9,832 nt of DNA from an uncultured delta proteobacterium (GTDB lineage Bacteria > Desulfobacterota > Syntrophorhabdia > Syntrophorhabdales > Syntrophorhabdaceae): NCBI GenBank assembly GCA_903872255.1, contig CAIQJW010000145.1:1-9832 (forward strand), written 5' to 3'. The position numbers were made by a program, and so were the translations under genes. The notes below the pieces were generated by a model. The model worked only from the letters and a program-made list of their open reading frames with translations. It had not been told where the DNA came from and ran no database searches. This document shows positions 1 through 6,289 of this stretch, piece after piece (positions within the stretch are counted from its first letter, which is position 1; each line of letters starts with the position of its first letter).

Positions 1-1122
1 ATTCCGCGCATTGTCGATCCGGTCCTTACGCTCCTCAAACTGTTCCAGATGGAGTTTATTACTAAAATGATCGAAATCATTCCGCCTCAAGCTCGCGAGC
101 GCTTCCGCCTCTTTTTTCCGGTGATCGACATCATCGAATGACTTCTCCGCCGCAGCTAGTTTTTCCTCCGCCTGGCTTAATAATGTCAGCGATTCGGCGC
201 TGGACAGCTCAATTTCTGAATATGCTTTTCCGGCCTTAGCGACCGCTTCGATGAGGTCCTGCCTCGCCTCTTGGTCGCGTTGCGCCATTTGTTCGGATGT
301 TTTGGCCGTTTCCAGTTTAAATCGGGCTTTTTCGAGACTCGATTCCAGGACCTTAATGTCCTCAAGCAAAGCGGCATAATGGGACACCTGGCGTTCTAAC
401 TCGGTTTCGCGGCTTTTAAGTTCCTTCAATTCATCCTGGAGTTTCGCCGCCCGCTCGATATCAGCCTCAAGATCCTTTATAGCCTGTTCGATCTGCGAAA
501 CCTGTTCCTGCGCTTTAGACAGGGCCGCACTGGCCTCCTTCAGTTCTTTTTTCTCCGCACCGTGCTCCGTATAGTAACGAATATATTCCTCGTGAATCTT
601 CTCGAATATGCCCTCTTCACGCGGATCAGCCGCACTGCCCCCTGCCGCCCTGTCGAGGGCCGCCGATAAAGAGGTCTGTTTTGCCAGGTCGGGCTGCTCA
701 ATACCTGTGCCCTGCTGAATCGCAAGCGCCCTCCACAAGCTAACATCAAGAGTTTCACTCAAAATAGAGTTTGCCCTGTCATGGGCTTCCCGACCCGTAT
801 AGTTCTCCGGTTTAGGCCGGGTTATTGTGAGCTTTGTTTCCGGCTTCTTGTGAAACCGCTTGAAATATTTAAATTCGTAAGGGCCGCTTTGAGCGTGCAA
901 TTCTATCTCAGGCCCTTCATCACGATGCAACGGCCGTATCGCCTTGACGTCCTCAGCCTTGCTTGAATCGGGATAATCGAACAAAACCTGTATCGCTTCA
1001 GCCAAGCTCGTCTTGCCCGCTTCGTTCGGTCCCTGGATAAGCGTTATACCGCCAGGCGCAAATGGGACTTCGGCTGATTTAATTCCTCTATAACTTGTGA
1101 TCCGCAGGTTCAAGAATTTCAT
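1..1122 (-). CDS. SbcC/SMC-like AAA family ATPase, N-terminal part (runs off the left edge)
   Basis: I read this frame by hand: it is open from the ATG at 1122 to base 1, 374 residues, with no stop. The N-terminus has the SMC/SbcC/RecF pattern: a beta strand with YRGI near residue 11, then a Walker A motif GPNEAGKTS at residues 31-39. A Q-loop-like ALAIQQGTG lies near 133-140. From about residue 188 to the window edge the protein is a Glu/Lys/Ala-rich heptad-like coiled coil, as expected before a zinc hook or hinge. The Walker B/signature half must lie to the left. The ATG overlaps the stop of the upstream nuclease gene (ATGA), so the two are probably translationally coupled and form an SbcCD/Rad50-Mre11-type complex that processes DNA ends in the cytoplasm. 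By family knowledge the ATPase clamps DNA and controls the nuclease. YhaN-like ATPases are an alternative label. Confidence 0.9.
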   Translation of the reverse strand, partial: MKFLNLRITSYRGIKSAEVPFAPGGITLIQGPNEAGKTSLAEAIQVLFDYPDSSKAEDVKAIRPLHRDEGPEIELHAQSGPYEFKYFKRFHKKPETKLTITRPKPENYTGREAHDRANSILSETLDVSLWRALAIQQGTGIEQPDLAKQTSLSAALDRAAGGSAADPREEGIFEKIHEEYIRYYTEHGAEKKELKEASAALSKAQEQVSQIEQAIKDLEADIERAAKLQDELKELKSRETELERQVSHYAALLEDIKVLESSLEKARFKLETAKTSEQMAQRDQEARQDLIEAVAKAGKAYSEIELSSAESLTLLSQAEEKLAAAEKSFDDVDHRKKEAEALASLRRNDFDHFSNKLHLEQFEERKDRIDNARN

Positions 1123-2246
1123 ATCGACCCCCTCGCCAGACGCATGAGGAGCATCAAAGCATCGCGGGCCGTCATGCCCTCCTGTCCTTCCTCGGCAACC
1201 CGGGCCCGCAATCGTTCGACCGAAGCTTTGGCAAAACCGGAAAACCCGAGACCCGTGAAATCGTCATCATCCGGCAGAAGAACCAGGTCATCTTCGCAAA
1301 CATCACATGCCGCGAACACATCCTTTGCCGCATCAATATCTTCCTGCAATTCTTCCCGCAACGATAATGACATCGTCCCGACGCAATTTACGCGGACAAC
1401 AGTGCATTCTTTATTCACGATATCATCAAAGAATTTACGCAAAAACTGCACGTCTTCCGGGCTATTCAGATCGAATCTGCTTTGATCGATAAACTGCCAT
1501 TTACCGACCTTAACAGGCTTCGCAGATACCGTTCCATCGCCAATCTCAACAATACTGGCAAAACCCGATTGCATTTCGGCGAAGTCTGTCGCTTCGGGGG
1601 TCCCCGAGTACCATATGCGATCCGTGCTGCCCACTCTCGTAAAAGAATGCCGGTCCCCAAGCGCGATAAAATCGACCTTGCGGTCCTTGATCGCCTGCTC
1701 AAGCAACTCCACCGCGATCACTGCCGGGGCATCACGGTCAGGGGTAAAGTAATCGACAACACCGTGGGCCACACAAATTCGCGTTATCCCGTCAATCGGC
1801 TCTAACATCCCAAGCACATCTTCCACCGGGTTGACGGCCGGTTTTTTCGACATCCACGGCGCACCAACTATCTCCAGATCATCATTGATCTTTATCGGAT
1901 AAACCGTATCGATAACCCGGATATTATCGGGCTTGCGCTCAAACGTGCTCGAACGGTAGACAGACGCAGCATTCAGGGGATCATGATTCCCGGGAAGCAT
2001 AAAAACCGGGACAGGAACATCTTTAAGGGCCTCAAGGGTCCTGACAACCGTCTTGCGGTCCACCTGGTTCGACTCAAACGCGTCCCCACAGACCAACATG
2101 AACAGGCACCCCTCTTCCTTGGCTATCCGCCCCATGGTACGAATGGCATCAAAGCGAGCCTGGTTGTACCTTTCCTGCGCCCCTTCGGAAAAGAAATAGC
2201 GCGTCATCCCCAACTGCCAGTCAGCCGTCTGCATGAATTTGATCAT
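1119..2246 (-). CDS. SbcD/Mre11-like metallophosphoesterase (DNA repair exonuclease family), 375 aa
   Basis: This is a calcineurin-like phosphoesterase of the Mre11/SbcD type, expected to act as a metal-dependent nuclease with the downstream ATPase. Visible motifs: TADWQLG (D9, Q11), CGDAFE (D55), PGNHD (N87, H88, D89), VAHG (H161) and ALGDRH (D198, H200). Canonical Mre11/SbcD has DxH in the first motif and GHxH in the last, so one His ligand is Gln and another is Asp here. WYSGTPE (about 212-218) is the usual following SGSPE-like motif. The C-terminal third (about 250-375) is a capping/partner-binding region without recognised motifs, with an acidic DDDD stretch. The start has a G-rich Shine-Dalgarno (GGGGGTG) three bases upstream of ATG. 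The stop overlaps the ATPase start. From memory, TADWQLGMTR-type nucleases paired with such ATPases occur in actinobacteria; a search would test this. Confidence 0.9.
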   Translation of the reverse strand: MIKFMQTADWQLGMTRYFFSEGAQERYNQARFDAIRTMGRIAKEEGCLFMLVCGDAFESNQVDRKTVVRTLEALKDVPVPVFMLPGNHDPLNAASVYRSSTFERKPDNIRVIDTVYPIKINDDLEIVGAPWMSKKPAVNPVEDVLGMLEPIDGITRICVAHGVVDYFTPDRDAPAVIAVELLEQAIKDRKVDFIALGDRHSFTRVGSTDRIWYSGTPEATDFAEMQSGFASIVEIGDGTVSAKPVKVGKWQFIDQSRFDLNSPEDVQFLRKFFDDIVNKECTVVRVNCVGTMSLSLREELQEDIDAAKDVFAACDVCEDDLVLLPDDDDFTGLGFSGFAKASVERLRARVAEEGQEGMTARDALMLLMRLARGSI

Positions 2247-2315
2247 GGCACCCCCATCTTTCTTGCTTCAAATAGTGTTACCAAAATCCTGTCGAATACC
2301 GAATTAGGTATATTG

Positions 2316-2343
2316 ACTATATCATATCGCAGGAAGGTGACAA
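2316..2343 (-). promoter_or_regulatory. Candidate sigma70 promoter for the SbcD-like/SbcC-like operon
   Basis: On the minus strand TTGTCA (2343-2338) and TATAGT (2321-2316) are separated by 16 bp, each matching the consensus at five of six positions. Predicted transcription start is near 2309, giving a leader of about 60 nt before the ATG at 2246. This is inferred from sequence pattern only. Confidence 0.5.
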
Positions 2344-2521
2344 CAGCATGTCATTCCGATAATAATTTCATTCTGAAATAAGTATCCACCGAATCGGTAG
2401 AATACAATGAACGACGAGATCAAAGTGTTCATCAGATATTGCGTTCTTTTACAAATACCCGAAGTTCTTCCACCCCGCCCTTGCGCCTGCACCACCCGCA
2501 GCCGAACCTTTCCCGCCCCCG

Positions 2522-2570
2522 GCCACCGTGAATCCATAATAGCCTCGGTGGGTCAGTTTTCGGTGATCAT
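2522..2570. repeat. IS-like intergenic repeat, copy 1
   Basis: The segment shares with 6290-6340 the order GCC(A/G)CCGTGAATC, then A(T/A)AATAGCC, then a GGGTC-containing stretch, then TTTCGGTGAT. It also carries GGGTCAGTTTT (2550-2560), which recurs exactly at 6354-6364. Both copies have the same orientation. The preceding about 60 bases (2470-2525) are Pro-codon/C-rich, unlike the AT-rich flanks, and read into a stop (TGA at 2529-2531) ending in Pro-Pro, as the same frame does in copy 2. This looks like the tail of a decayed transposable element; repeated GGGTCA-type end motifs recall IS21-family ends, but the family is a guess. Confidence 0.5.
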
Positions 2571-2643
2571 TTACCGTTTATTTTCCGATTCTGCTTTATG
2601 CATATGTGCTTTCACCACACATTTTTGTTTAATTCTTGCGACA

Positions 2644-2672
2644 TTGTCATCCATCAATTCCTGGAATAAAAC
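2644..2672 (+). promoter_or_regulatory. Weak candidate promoter for the M48 protease gene
   Basis: TTGTCA (2644-2649) and TAAAAC (2667-2672) are 17 bp apart. The -35 matches at five positions, the -10 at only four. The start codon of the protease follows at 2708 with a GGGGGG ribosome-binding stretch just before it. Pattern-based and uncertain. Confidence 0.3.
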
Positions 2673-2707
2673 ATTCTTGCATTTGGACTAAAAAATGGGG
2701 GGCAATA

Positions 2708-3505
2708 ATGAGGAAGACAATCTCTATATGTATCGCGTGCTTAACGGTGATGGCTATATCCGGGCCACCGGCTATGGCCCTGAATCTTGACGGTTTGCTC
2801 GATGCCGGTTTCGGGCTTTTCCGTGCAGCCACGGTATCGGACGAGGAAATAAACGCGTTGTCCGCGGCTTCAATTCAAAAAAGCGATAAAGAAAACCGAA
2901 TCGTTGAAAAGAATTCCGTATACACCGCCCGCCTGGCAAAGCTGACGAAGAATCTAAACATTGAGAAGGGATTACGCATCAATGTGAGGATTTACCATGC
3001 CCCGGGCGTCGTCAACGCATTTGCGTTTCCGGACGGGAATGTTCGTCTGTATTCCGGGTTGTTTGACGTAATGAACGAAAACGAGATCTTGTACATTCTC
3101 GGCCATGAGATCGGGCATGTGGCTTTGGGGCACACGAAATCCGCGATGCGTGCCGTTTATACCACATCAGCCTTGCGCAAGGCTGCCGCGGCGAGCGGCA
3201 ACAACATAGCGGCGGCAATTTCTCAGCACAACCTGACAGATATCGTCGAGAAGGCGACCCATTCTCAATATTCCCAGGCGAACGAACTCGAGGCAGACAG
3301 GTACGCGGTCAGGGTCGTCAGGGAAAACAATATAGATCCCAGATATTGCGTAACCGCGTTGCGAAAAATGGAAGCTTTATATGGCAATCAAGGCAGCGTC
3401 TTTGCAAGCCATCCCACCCCAGGGACCAGAGCCGAAACACTCGAGAATGAATTGGGGATAAAAGTCGGCGAGGTGGTTCAGCAGGGGGTAATATCCATTC
3501 GCTAG
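2708..3505 (+). CDS. Secreted M48-family zinc metalloprotease (LoiP/YggG-like), 265 aa
   Basis: This is a probable periplasmic zinc endopeptidase. I chose ATG 2708 because it gives a clean signal peptide: basic MRK, hydrophobic core, then AMA (22-24) with predicted cleavage before LNLDG; a G-run Shine-Dalgarno precedes it. A longer frame from 2636 would bury the signal. The catalytic motif HEIGH is at 133-137 and the third ligand is probably E193 in NELEADRYA, the typical M48 arrangement. PDGNVRLYSGL (about 108-118) and SHPTPGTR (234-241) are also M48 hallmarks. C11 is early in the hydrophobic core and lacks a good lipobox, so unlike E. coli LoiP this is probably soluble or loosely attached. 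By family, such enzymes degrade misfolded envelope proteins. It stands alone, 41 nt before the vapB-like gene, which has its own promoter. Confidence 0.9.
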   Translation: MRKTISICIACLTVMAISGPPAMALNLDGLLDAGFGLFRAATVSDEEINALSAASIQKSDKENRIVEKNSVYTARLAKLTKNLNIEKGLRINVRIYHAPGVVNAFAFPDGNVRLYSGLFDVMNENEILYILGHEIGHVALGHTKSAMRAVYTTSALRKAAAASGNNIAAAISQHNLTDIVEKATHSQYSQANELEADRYAVRVVRENNIDPRYCVTALRKMEALYGNQGSVFASHPTPGTRAETLENELGIKVGEVVQQGVISIR

Positions 3506-3511
3506 AACATG

Positions 3512-3548
3512 TTGCTTATGATTACATTATCTGTTATCATGTAATCAT
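3512..3548 (+). promoter_or_regulatory. Promoter and operator of the vapBC-like module (probable leaderless start)
   Basis: TTGCTT (3512-3517) and TATCAT (3535-3540) are 17 bp apart. A perfect inverted repeat with 10-bp arms, ATGATTACAT (3518-3527) and ATGTAATCAT (3539-3548), separated by 11 bp, covers the spacer, the -10 and the first two bases of the start codon. Ribbon-helix-helix antitoxins autoregulate by binding such palindromes. The expected transcription start, six to seven bases after the -10, falls on the ATG, and no Shine-Dalgarno is present. Confidence 0.65.
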
Positions 3549-3795
3549 GGTACGCACCCAGATACAGTTGACCCCGGAACAGGCAGACAGGGTGAAAAAG
3601 CTGGCTGCATCCAGGGGGTTGTCCATGGCCGAGGTCATACGCAACGCTATTGACGCTGCCATCGCGGCGGATGCGGAAGCTGTCTCCAAGGGCAAGCGCA
3701 GCAGGGCTTTGGAAGCGGTCGGCGGTTTTCATTCCGGCAGGAAGGATGTATCCCGCAGGCATGACGCCTACCTCGATGAGGCCTTTAAAGATTGA
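3547..3795 (+). CDS. Ribbon-helix-helix antitoxin (CopG/Arc type), VapB-like, 82 aa
   Basis: A small DNA-binding antitoxin expected to neutralise the PIN ribonuclease encoded next and to repress the module. The N-terminus is a typical ribbon-helix-helix: strand RTQIQL (3-8), helix 1 from about 10 to 22, a GLS turn (24-26) and helix 2 from about 27 to 41. The C-terminal part has the pattern GGFHSG..DVS..HD.YL (about 59-76), commonly seen in antitoxins paired with PIN toxins and likely the toxin-binding segment. The start is firm because MVRTQIQLT is the usual beginning of the family, although no Shine-Dalgarno precedes it. The stop TGA overlaps the TTG start of the toxin gene. The upstream inverted repeat fits autoregulation. 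Confidence 0.9.
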   Translation: MVRTQIQLTPEQADRVKKLAASRGLSMAEVIRNAIDAAIAADAEAVSKGKRSRALEAVGGFHSGRKDVSRRHDAYLDEAFKD

Positions 3796-4202
3796 CGGTC
3801 TTCGTCGACACATCAGCTCTTTACGCGCTCCTTGACGCCGATGACGCCAATCACGAACGTGCGGCAAAAGAATGGAGATCCCTGATTGAATCCGAACAGC
3901 GGATGGTAACGACAAATTATATCCTTGTCGAATGTTGCGCTCTCATTCAAAGCAGGCTGGGCCTTGAAGCGGTTCGGGCATTCTGCGACGCTATCGTGCC
4001 AGTCTTGACCGTGGATTTTGTCACTCCCGATGCACACCGGCTCGGAACGGCCGCTCTGCTTGCCGCCTCGAGAAGGGGTCTCAGCCTGGTTGATTGCGTG
4101 AGCTTTGAGACCATGCGCCACAGCGGTATCAGGTCAGCGTTCACCTTCGACCGTCATTTCAGGGAGTACGGGTTCGAGTCCCGTCCCCGGGGCCGGGAAT
4201 GA
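3792..4202 (+). CDS. PIN-domain ribonuclease toxin, VapC-like, 136 aa
   Basis: PIN-domain endoribonuclease, the toxin of the pair. The acidic residues expected in the Mg2+ site are visible: D6 (FVDTSAL), E47 (LVECCAL), D101 (LVDCVSF) and D120 (FTFDRHF). Length is normal for VapC. The only sensible start is TTG at 3792, which overlaps the antitoxin stop (TTGA); no ATG in frame would retain the essential FVDTSAL strand. Overlap with a rare start codon suggests low, coupled translation, keeping toxin below antitoxin. By family, targets are tRNA or rRNA, but none can be assigned. Oddly, the last codons (ESRPRGRE) are encoded by a sequence that folds as a tRNA T-arm, so the natural C-terminus may have been replaced. 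The gene converges on the hipA-like gene. Confidence 0.9.
   Translation: MTVFVDTSALYALLDADDANHERAAKEWRSLIESEQRMVTTNYILVECCALIQSRLGLEAVRAFCDAIVPVLTVDFVTPDAHRLGTAALLAASRRGLSLVDCVSFETMRHSGIRSAFTFDRHFREYGFESRPRGRE
4168..4195 (+). other. tRNA T-arm-like sequence (possible att-site or tRNA 3' fragment)
   Basis: ACGGG (4168-4172), loop TTCGAGT (4173-4179) and CCCGT (4180-4184) make a perfect 5-bp T-stem with the canonical T-loop. It is followed by a 7-nt strand CCCCGGG (4185-4191), then G and CCG, where a real tRNA would have its discriminator base and CCA. The sequence upstream is PIN coding and does not supply the D and anticodon arms, so this is not a tRNA gene. It may be a tRNA 3' end left by an integration event, or chance. 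Confidence 0.4.
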
Positions 4203-4214
4203 CCGATTGAGATA

Positions 4215-4240
4215 AAACCCGTGGCAAACCCCCGGGGTTT
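4215..4240. terminator. GC-rich hairpin between convergent vapC-like and hipA-like genes
   Basis: AAACCC (4215-4220) can pair with GGGTTT (4235-4240); alternatively the 15-nt near-palindrome AAACCCCCGGGGTTT (4226-4240) forms a tight stem. Read on the minus strand the outer hairpin runs into TTTTATC, a short U-tract. It could end transcription from either side; no long U-run exists, so confidence is low. Confidence 0.3.
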
Positions 4241-4407
4241 CACTGAACGGCCTTAATCCCTCTGTCCTGCGTGCTTCTCTCAAGCTCGCGGAAAAAGACC
4301 GGGTCAAGTCCAGCATATCTTCCAAGTATCGGCATACCGGCTGCTAAAATCTCCAGATTCCGGAAGTGACTGGAAATATTGAATAATAAAGATTTAGCCC
4401 CATTCAT
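4240..4407 (-). CDS. Possible small ORF or gene remnant downstream of the hipA-like gene, 55 aa
   Basis: Between the end of the hipA-like gene and the hairpin, the minus strand holds an uninterrupted frame from ATG 4407 to TGA 4240-4242. Its central and C-terminal part (for example PILGRYAGLDPVFFREL) looks protein-like, with hydrophobic and charged residues spaced as in helices, and no other frame there is convincing. The A/G-rich AGGGA directly abuts the ATG, too close for a good ribosome binding site. I do not recognise a family. It may be the C-terminal fragment of a disrupted gene rather than an expressed small protein. Confidence 0.25.
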   Translation of the reverse strand: MNGAKSLLFNISSHFRNLEILAAGMPILGRYAGLDPVFFRELERSTQDRGIKAVQ

Positions 4408-4426
4408 TCCCTAATCTCATTGTCGT

Positions 4427-5713
4427 TTACAAGATCTTCAGGTGATGCCCGCGGATACGCTTGATATCTTCCTCGCGGATCCCTGCTTCCATCGCAAACT
4501 GCGGCCATGCATCGACGGCTTCCTCAACCTGGCCGAGTATTCTCTTCGGGTTGCCAATCTCAAATCTATCAGCGACGATGGCAAAGTCTTCGAGGCTTAT
4601 GGCGCTGAATTTCCCGTTAACCGCCATAAGATGCTGGTATGTCCACTTTCCCTTTGGATTATGCGCATACGTGAGGTCGTAGGCCGGCGCAAGTTCCCAT
4701 TTCCCTCCCTGGCGGAGGATGAAGGAAAAGTTCTTGGTGTGGTCGTCGCAATTCGCTGCCATAACATTGAACGCCATGCGGCGGAAGGTCTCTGCCATGG
4801 CTATGTGACCTAGCCCAAGGCGCTTGACAGTCATGAAGAGTTGGCTGTAATCGTGGGTCGCTTTTTGTTTGTAATCAAGATGGACCATGGCGCAGAGGGT
4901 CTGCATGTGGTGCCTGGCGTTCCCGTCGCGGTCAAAACGTTGCGTCATGAAGTGTGCGCGCCCATTCTCCTCCATTAACCGGCACGGGGACATGGATATG
5001 CCCGCCCTGCGTGCCATGAGGGAGTACGCATACTCGATACGGCCGTAGTTCTCGGACCCCCCGAGTTCCCGGTCTGCTCCCATCCCATCGAATTTTAGTA
5101 TCCAGTGCTCGAAACCGGGGTCGACATTGAACTGCCCGGAACGGATCTCGTTCGTCTGCGGGTTCCATGCGATGGCCGCCTTTGCTCGTGCGCCTCCGGC
5201 GGATGTTCCAACCCGGATGATCTGCTGCAGGGCCGCCTTTGCCAGGCGGTCTGTGCCAATATCGCCCTGAACTGCCCGCCTGGCGCCCTCGACAAGGCCC
5301 GAAAGTTTTATGGCAGTGCTGCCTCTCAGGTCCGGCCCAACCGCCGGTTTGAACTCCATGGCCCCCGTGCTTCGTTTGCCCATGTAGGCCAGGCGATCAA
5401 GGGCTGATATGTTCGACCTGTCGATACCTTTATCCGCCATCCATGCATCAATGAGGGTGTTGCCAAAATCATCCGGAAGAGCGTCGGCGATCATACCCGG
5501 TAATCGTTTGAAGGTCATCTCCGGCAGATCGGTAAAAACGAACGGTCTATTTGCTTGTGCAAGCGGCATGGTCAATGGTGCGAGCTCGATGCCGGCAGCC
5601 GCGAACGCGGGATCATATTCGAAAGCATGATAGCCAAGTTTGGGGTCGAGCGCCAATGCGCCGGCCCGGCTCCCCCAGATGCGAACTTCGATCACCCCCA
5701 CGGGCTTATGCAT
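4427..5713 (-). CDS. hipA: HipA-family serine/threonine kinase toxin, 428 aa
   Basis: HipA-like kinase of a type II toxin-antitoxin module; E. coli HipA phosphorylates glutamyl-tRNA synthetase and triggers growth arrest, while targets in distant homologues vary. Start ATG 5713 lies inside the end of the hipB-like gene (ATGCATAA); AAAGGTG upstream is a fair Shine-Dalgarno. A longer open frame exists but would overlap most of the antitoxin gene. The N-subdomain holds DLPEMTFKRLPGMIADALPD (about 62-81), typical of HipA. GTSAGGARAKA (169-179) is the glycine-rich loop with S171 at the place of the autophosphorylated serine. ILKFDG (205-210) gives the ATP-binding K207. NVMAANCDDHTKNFSF (316-331) is the catalytic loop with D323/D324 and N328, and LAPAYDLTY (341-349) holds the metal-binding D346. 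All key residues are present, so the kinase looks intact. Confidence 0.93.
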   Translation of the reverse strand: MHKPVGVIEVRIWGSRAGALALDPKLGYHAFEYDPAFAAAGIELAPLTMPLAQANRPFVFTDLPEMTFKRLPGMIADALPDDFGNTLIDAWMADKGIDRSNISALDRLAYMGKRSTGAMEFKPAVGPDLRGSTAIKLSGLVEGARRAVQGDIGTDRLAKAALQQIIRVGTSAGGARAKAAIAWNPQTNEIRSGQFNVDPGFEHWILKFDGMGADRELGGSENYGRIEYAYSLMARRAGISMSPCRLMEENGRAHFMTQRFDRDGNARHHMQTLCAMVHLDYKQKATHDYSQLFMTVKRLGLGHIAMAETFRRMAFNVMAANCDDHTKNFSFILRQGGKWELAPAYDLTYAHNPKGKWTYQHLMAVNGKFSAISLEDFAIVADRFEIGNPKRILGQVEEAVDAWPQFAMEAGIREEDIKRIRGHHLKIL

Positions 5714-6023
5714 CGGATACACCTTTCTTGCGGGAGACGCGCTGTCTTGGCGATTTCTTCTTTGACTCAAGGATCTGCATTGGACTGATCGAGACTTCCG
5801 GGGAGAGCGAACGCAACCATTCGACCCTGCCAAGGGCACGCAGGACCCTGACCAACGATCTGACTGTAACGCCCTTGCCATGTTCGAGATTCTTCAACGC
5901 ATTCAAGGATACCCCGGCGCGCTCGGCCAGAACGCGCTGGTCGACGTTTTGCAGCAACCTCATGCGGCGGAGCTGCTGCCCGATCTCTTGTTCCCATTCC
6001 CCAGTTGTATTTAATTTATCCAT
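5706..6023 (-). CDS. hipB: HipB-like XRE-family antitoxin/repressor, 105 aa
   Basis: Helix-turn-helix protein encoded just upstream of and overlapping the HipA-like kinase, expected to bind it and repress the operon. The XRE/Cro fold spans about residues 14-68: a first helix IGQQLRRMRLLQ, then the recognition unit VLAERAGVSLNALKNLEHGKG (31-51) and a final helix with LVRVLRALG. The tail (about 88-105) is lysine/arginine rich (SKKKSPRQRVSRKK) and probably disordered. The start at ATG 6023 has AAGAGG seven bases upstream. A strong promoter-like pair precedes it and repeated TCTA-type octamers flank it, consistent with autoregulation. Length and order (antitoxin first) match HipBA modules in many bacteria. 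Confidence 0.9.
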   Translation of the reverse strand: MDKLNTTGEWEQEIGQQLRRMRLLQNVDQRVLAERAGVSLNALKNLEHGKGVTVRSLVRVLRALGRVEWLRSLSPEVSISPMQILESKKKSPRQRVSRKKGVSDA

Positions 6024-6055
6024 AATAGACCTCTTTTAGGTTGCTATTGTAGATA

Positions 6056-6084
6056 ATTATACGTAATGGATTTTAAAAAGTCTA
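6056..6084 (-). promoter_or_regulatory. Promoter of the hipBA-like operon
   Basis: On the minus strand TAGACT (6084-6079) and a perfect TATAAT (6061-6056) are 17 bp apart. Predicted start near 6049 gives a leader of about 26 nt containing the AAGAGG ribosome binding site. Three octamers of the form TCTAYWAT lie around it: minus 6029-6022 (over the start codon), minus 6053-6046 (at the predicted start) and plus 6081-6088 (over the -35). They are candidate HipB operators. Confidence 0.6.
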
Positions 6085-6122
6085 CTATAAATAAGTAAGT
6101 GATATATTGTAATAGTCTTTTT
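6075..6122. repeat. Imperfect inverted repeat upstream of the hipBA-like promoter
   Basis: AAAAAG plus ACTAT (6075-6080 and 6084-6088, separated by TCT) pairs with ATAGTCTTTTT (6112-6122), leaving a very AT-rich 23-nt centre. It could be an extended operator, a bent AT-rich upstream element or a weak bidirectional terminator. I cannot separate these. Confidence 0.35.
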
Positions 6123-6289
6123 AGCGTCCATTATTATGCCAAAGTGTATTTTACATACCTATATAAGGCCAGTAAATTGAAACAATGTAACATTGCCGGC
6201 TTTAGTGGCTTGACGGGGCAGCCGCGTTCTATCGACACCACGGTTTCATCGAAACAACAAACGAGCCTCCGGCCTTGTTCCTGCCGCTT

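Larger units (their letters stand above)
2247..2707. other. Intergenic region between the nuclease operon and the M48 protease gene
   Basis: This 461-bp gap between divergent genes holds the minus-strand promoter (2316-2343), repeat copy 1 (2522-2570) with its C-rich lead-in, and a weak plus-strand promoter (2644-2672). The short open frames crossing it have no recognisable product or convincing ribosome binding site, and I see no RNA gene. Confidence 0.6.

Noticed and set aside
2636..2707. An earlier start for the M48 protease
   Set aside because: It would place 24 extra residues before a clear signal peptide, and the G-rich ribosome binding site lies just before 2708.
4120..4195. A complete tRNA gene ending at the T-arm-like sequence
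   Set aside because: The upstream part is PIN coding sequence with the conserved FTFDRHF motif and cannot form D and anticodon arms or a matching 5' acceptor strand.
5714..5881. An N-terminally extended HipA starting at 5881
   Set aside because: The extension would overlap most of the end of the hipB-like gene, is Arg/Ser-rich shadow sequence, and HipA homology begins right after ATG 5713.
5551..6039. A 162-codon plus-strand frame over hipA/hipB
   Set aside because: Antisense to both well-supported genes, with no ribosome binding site or recognisable domain.
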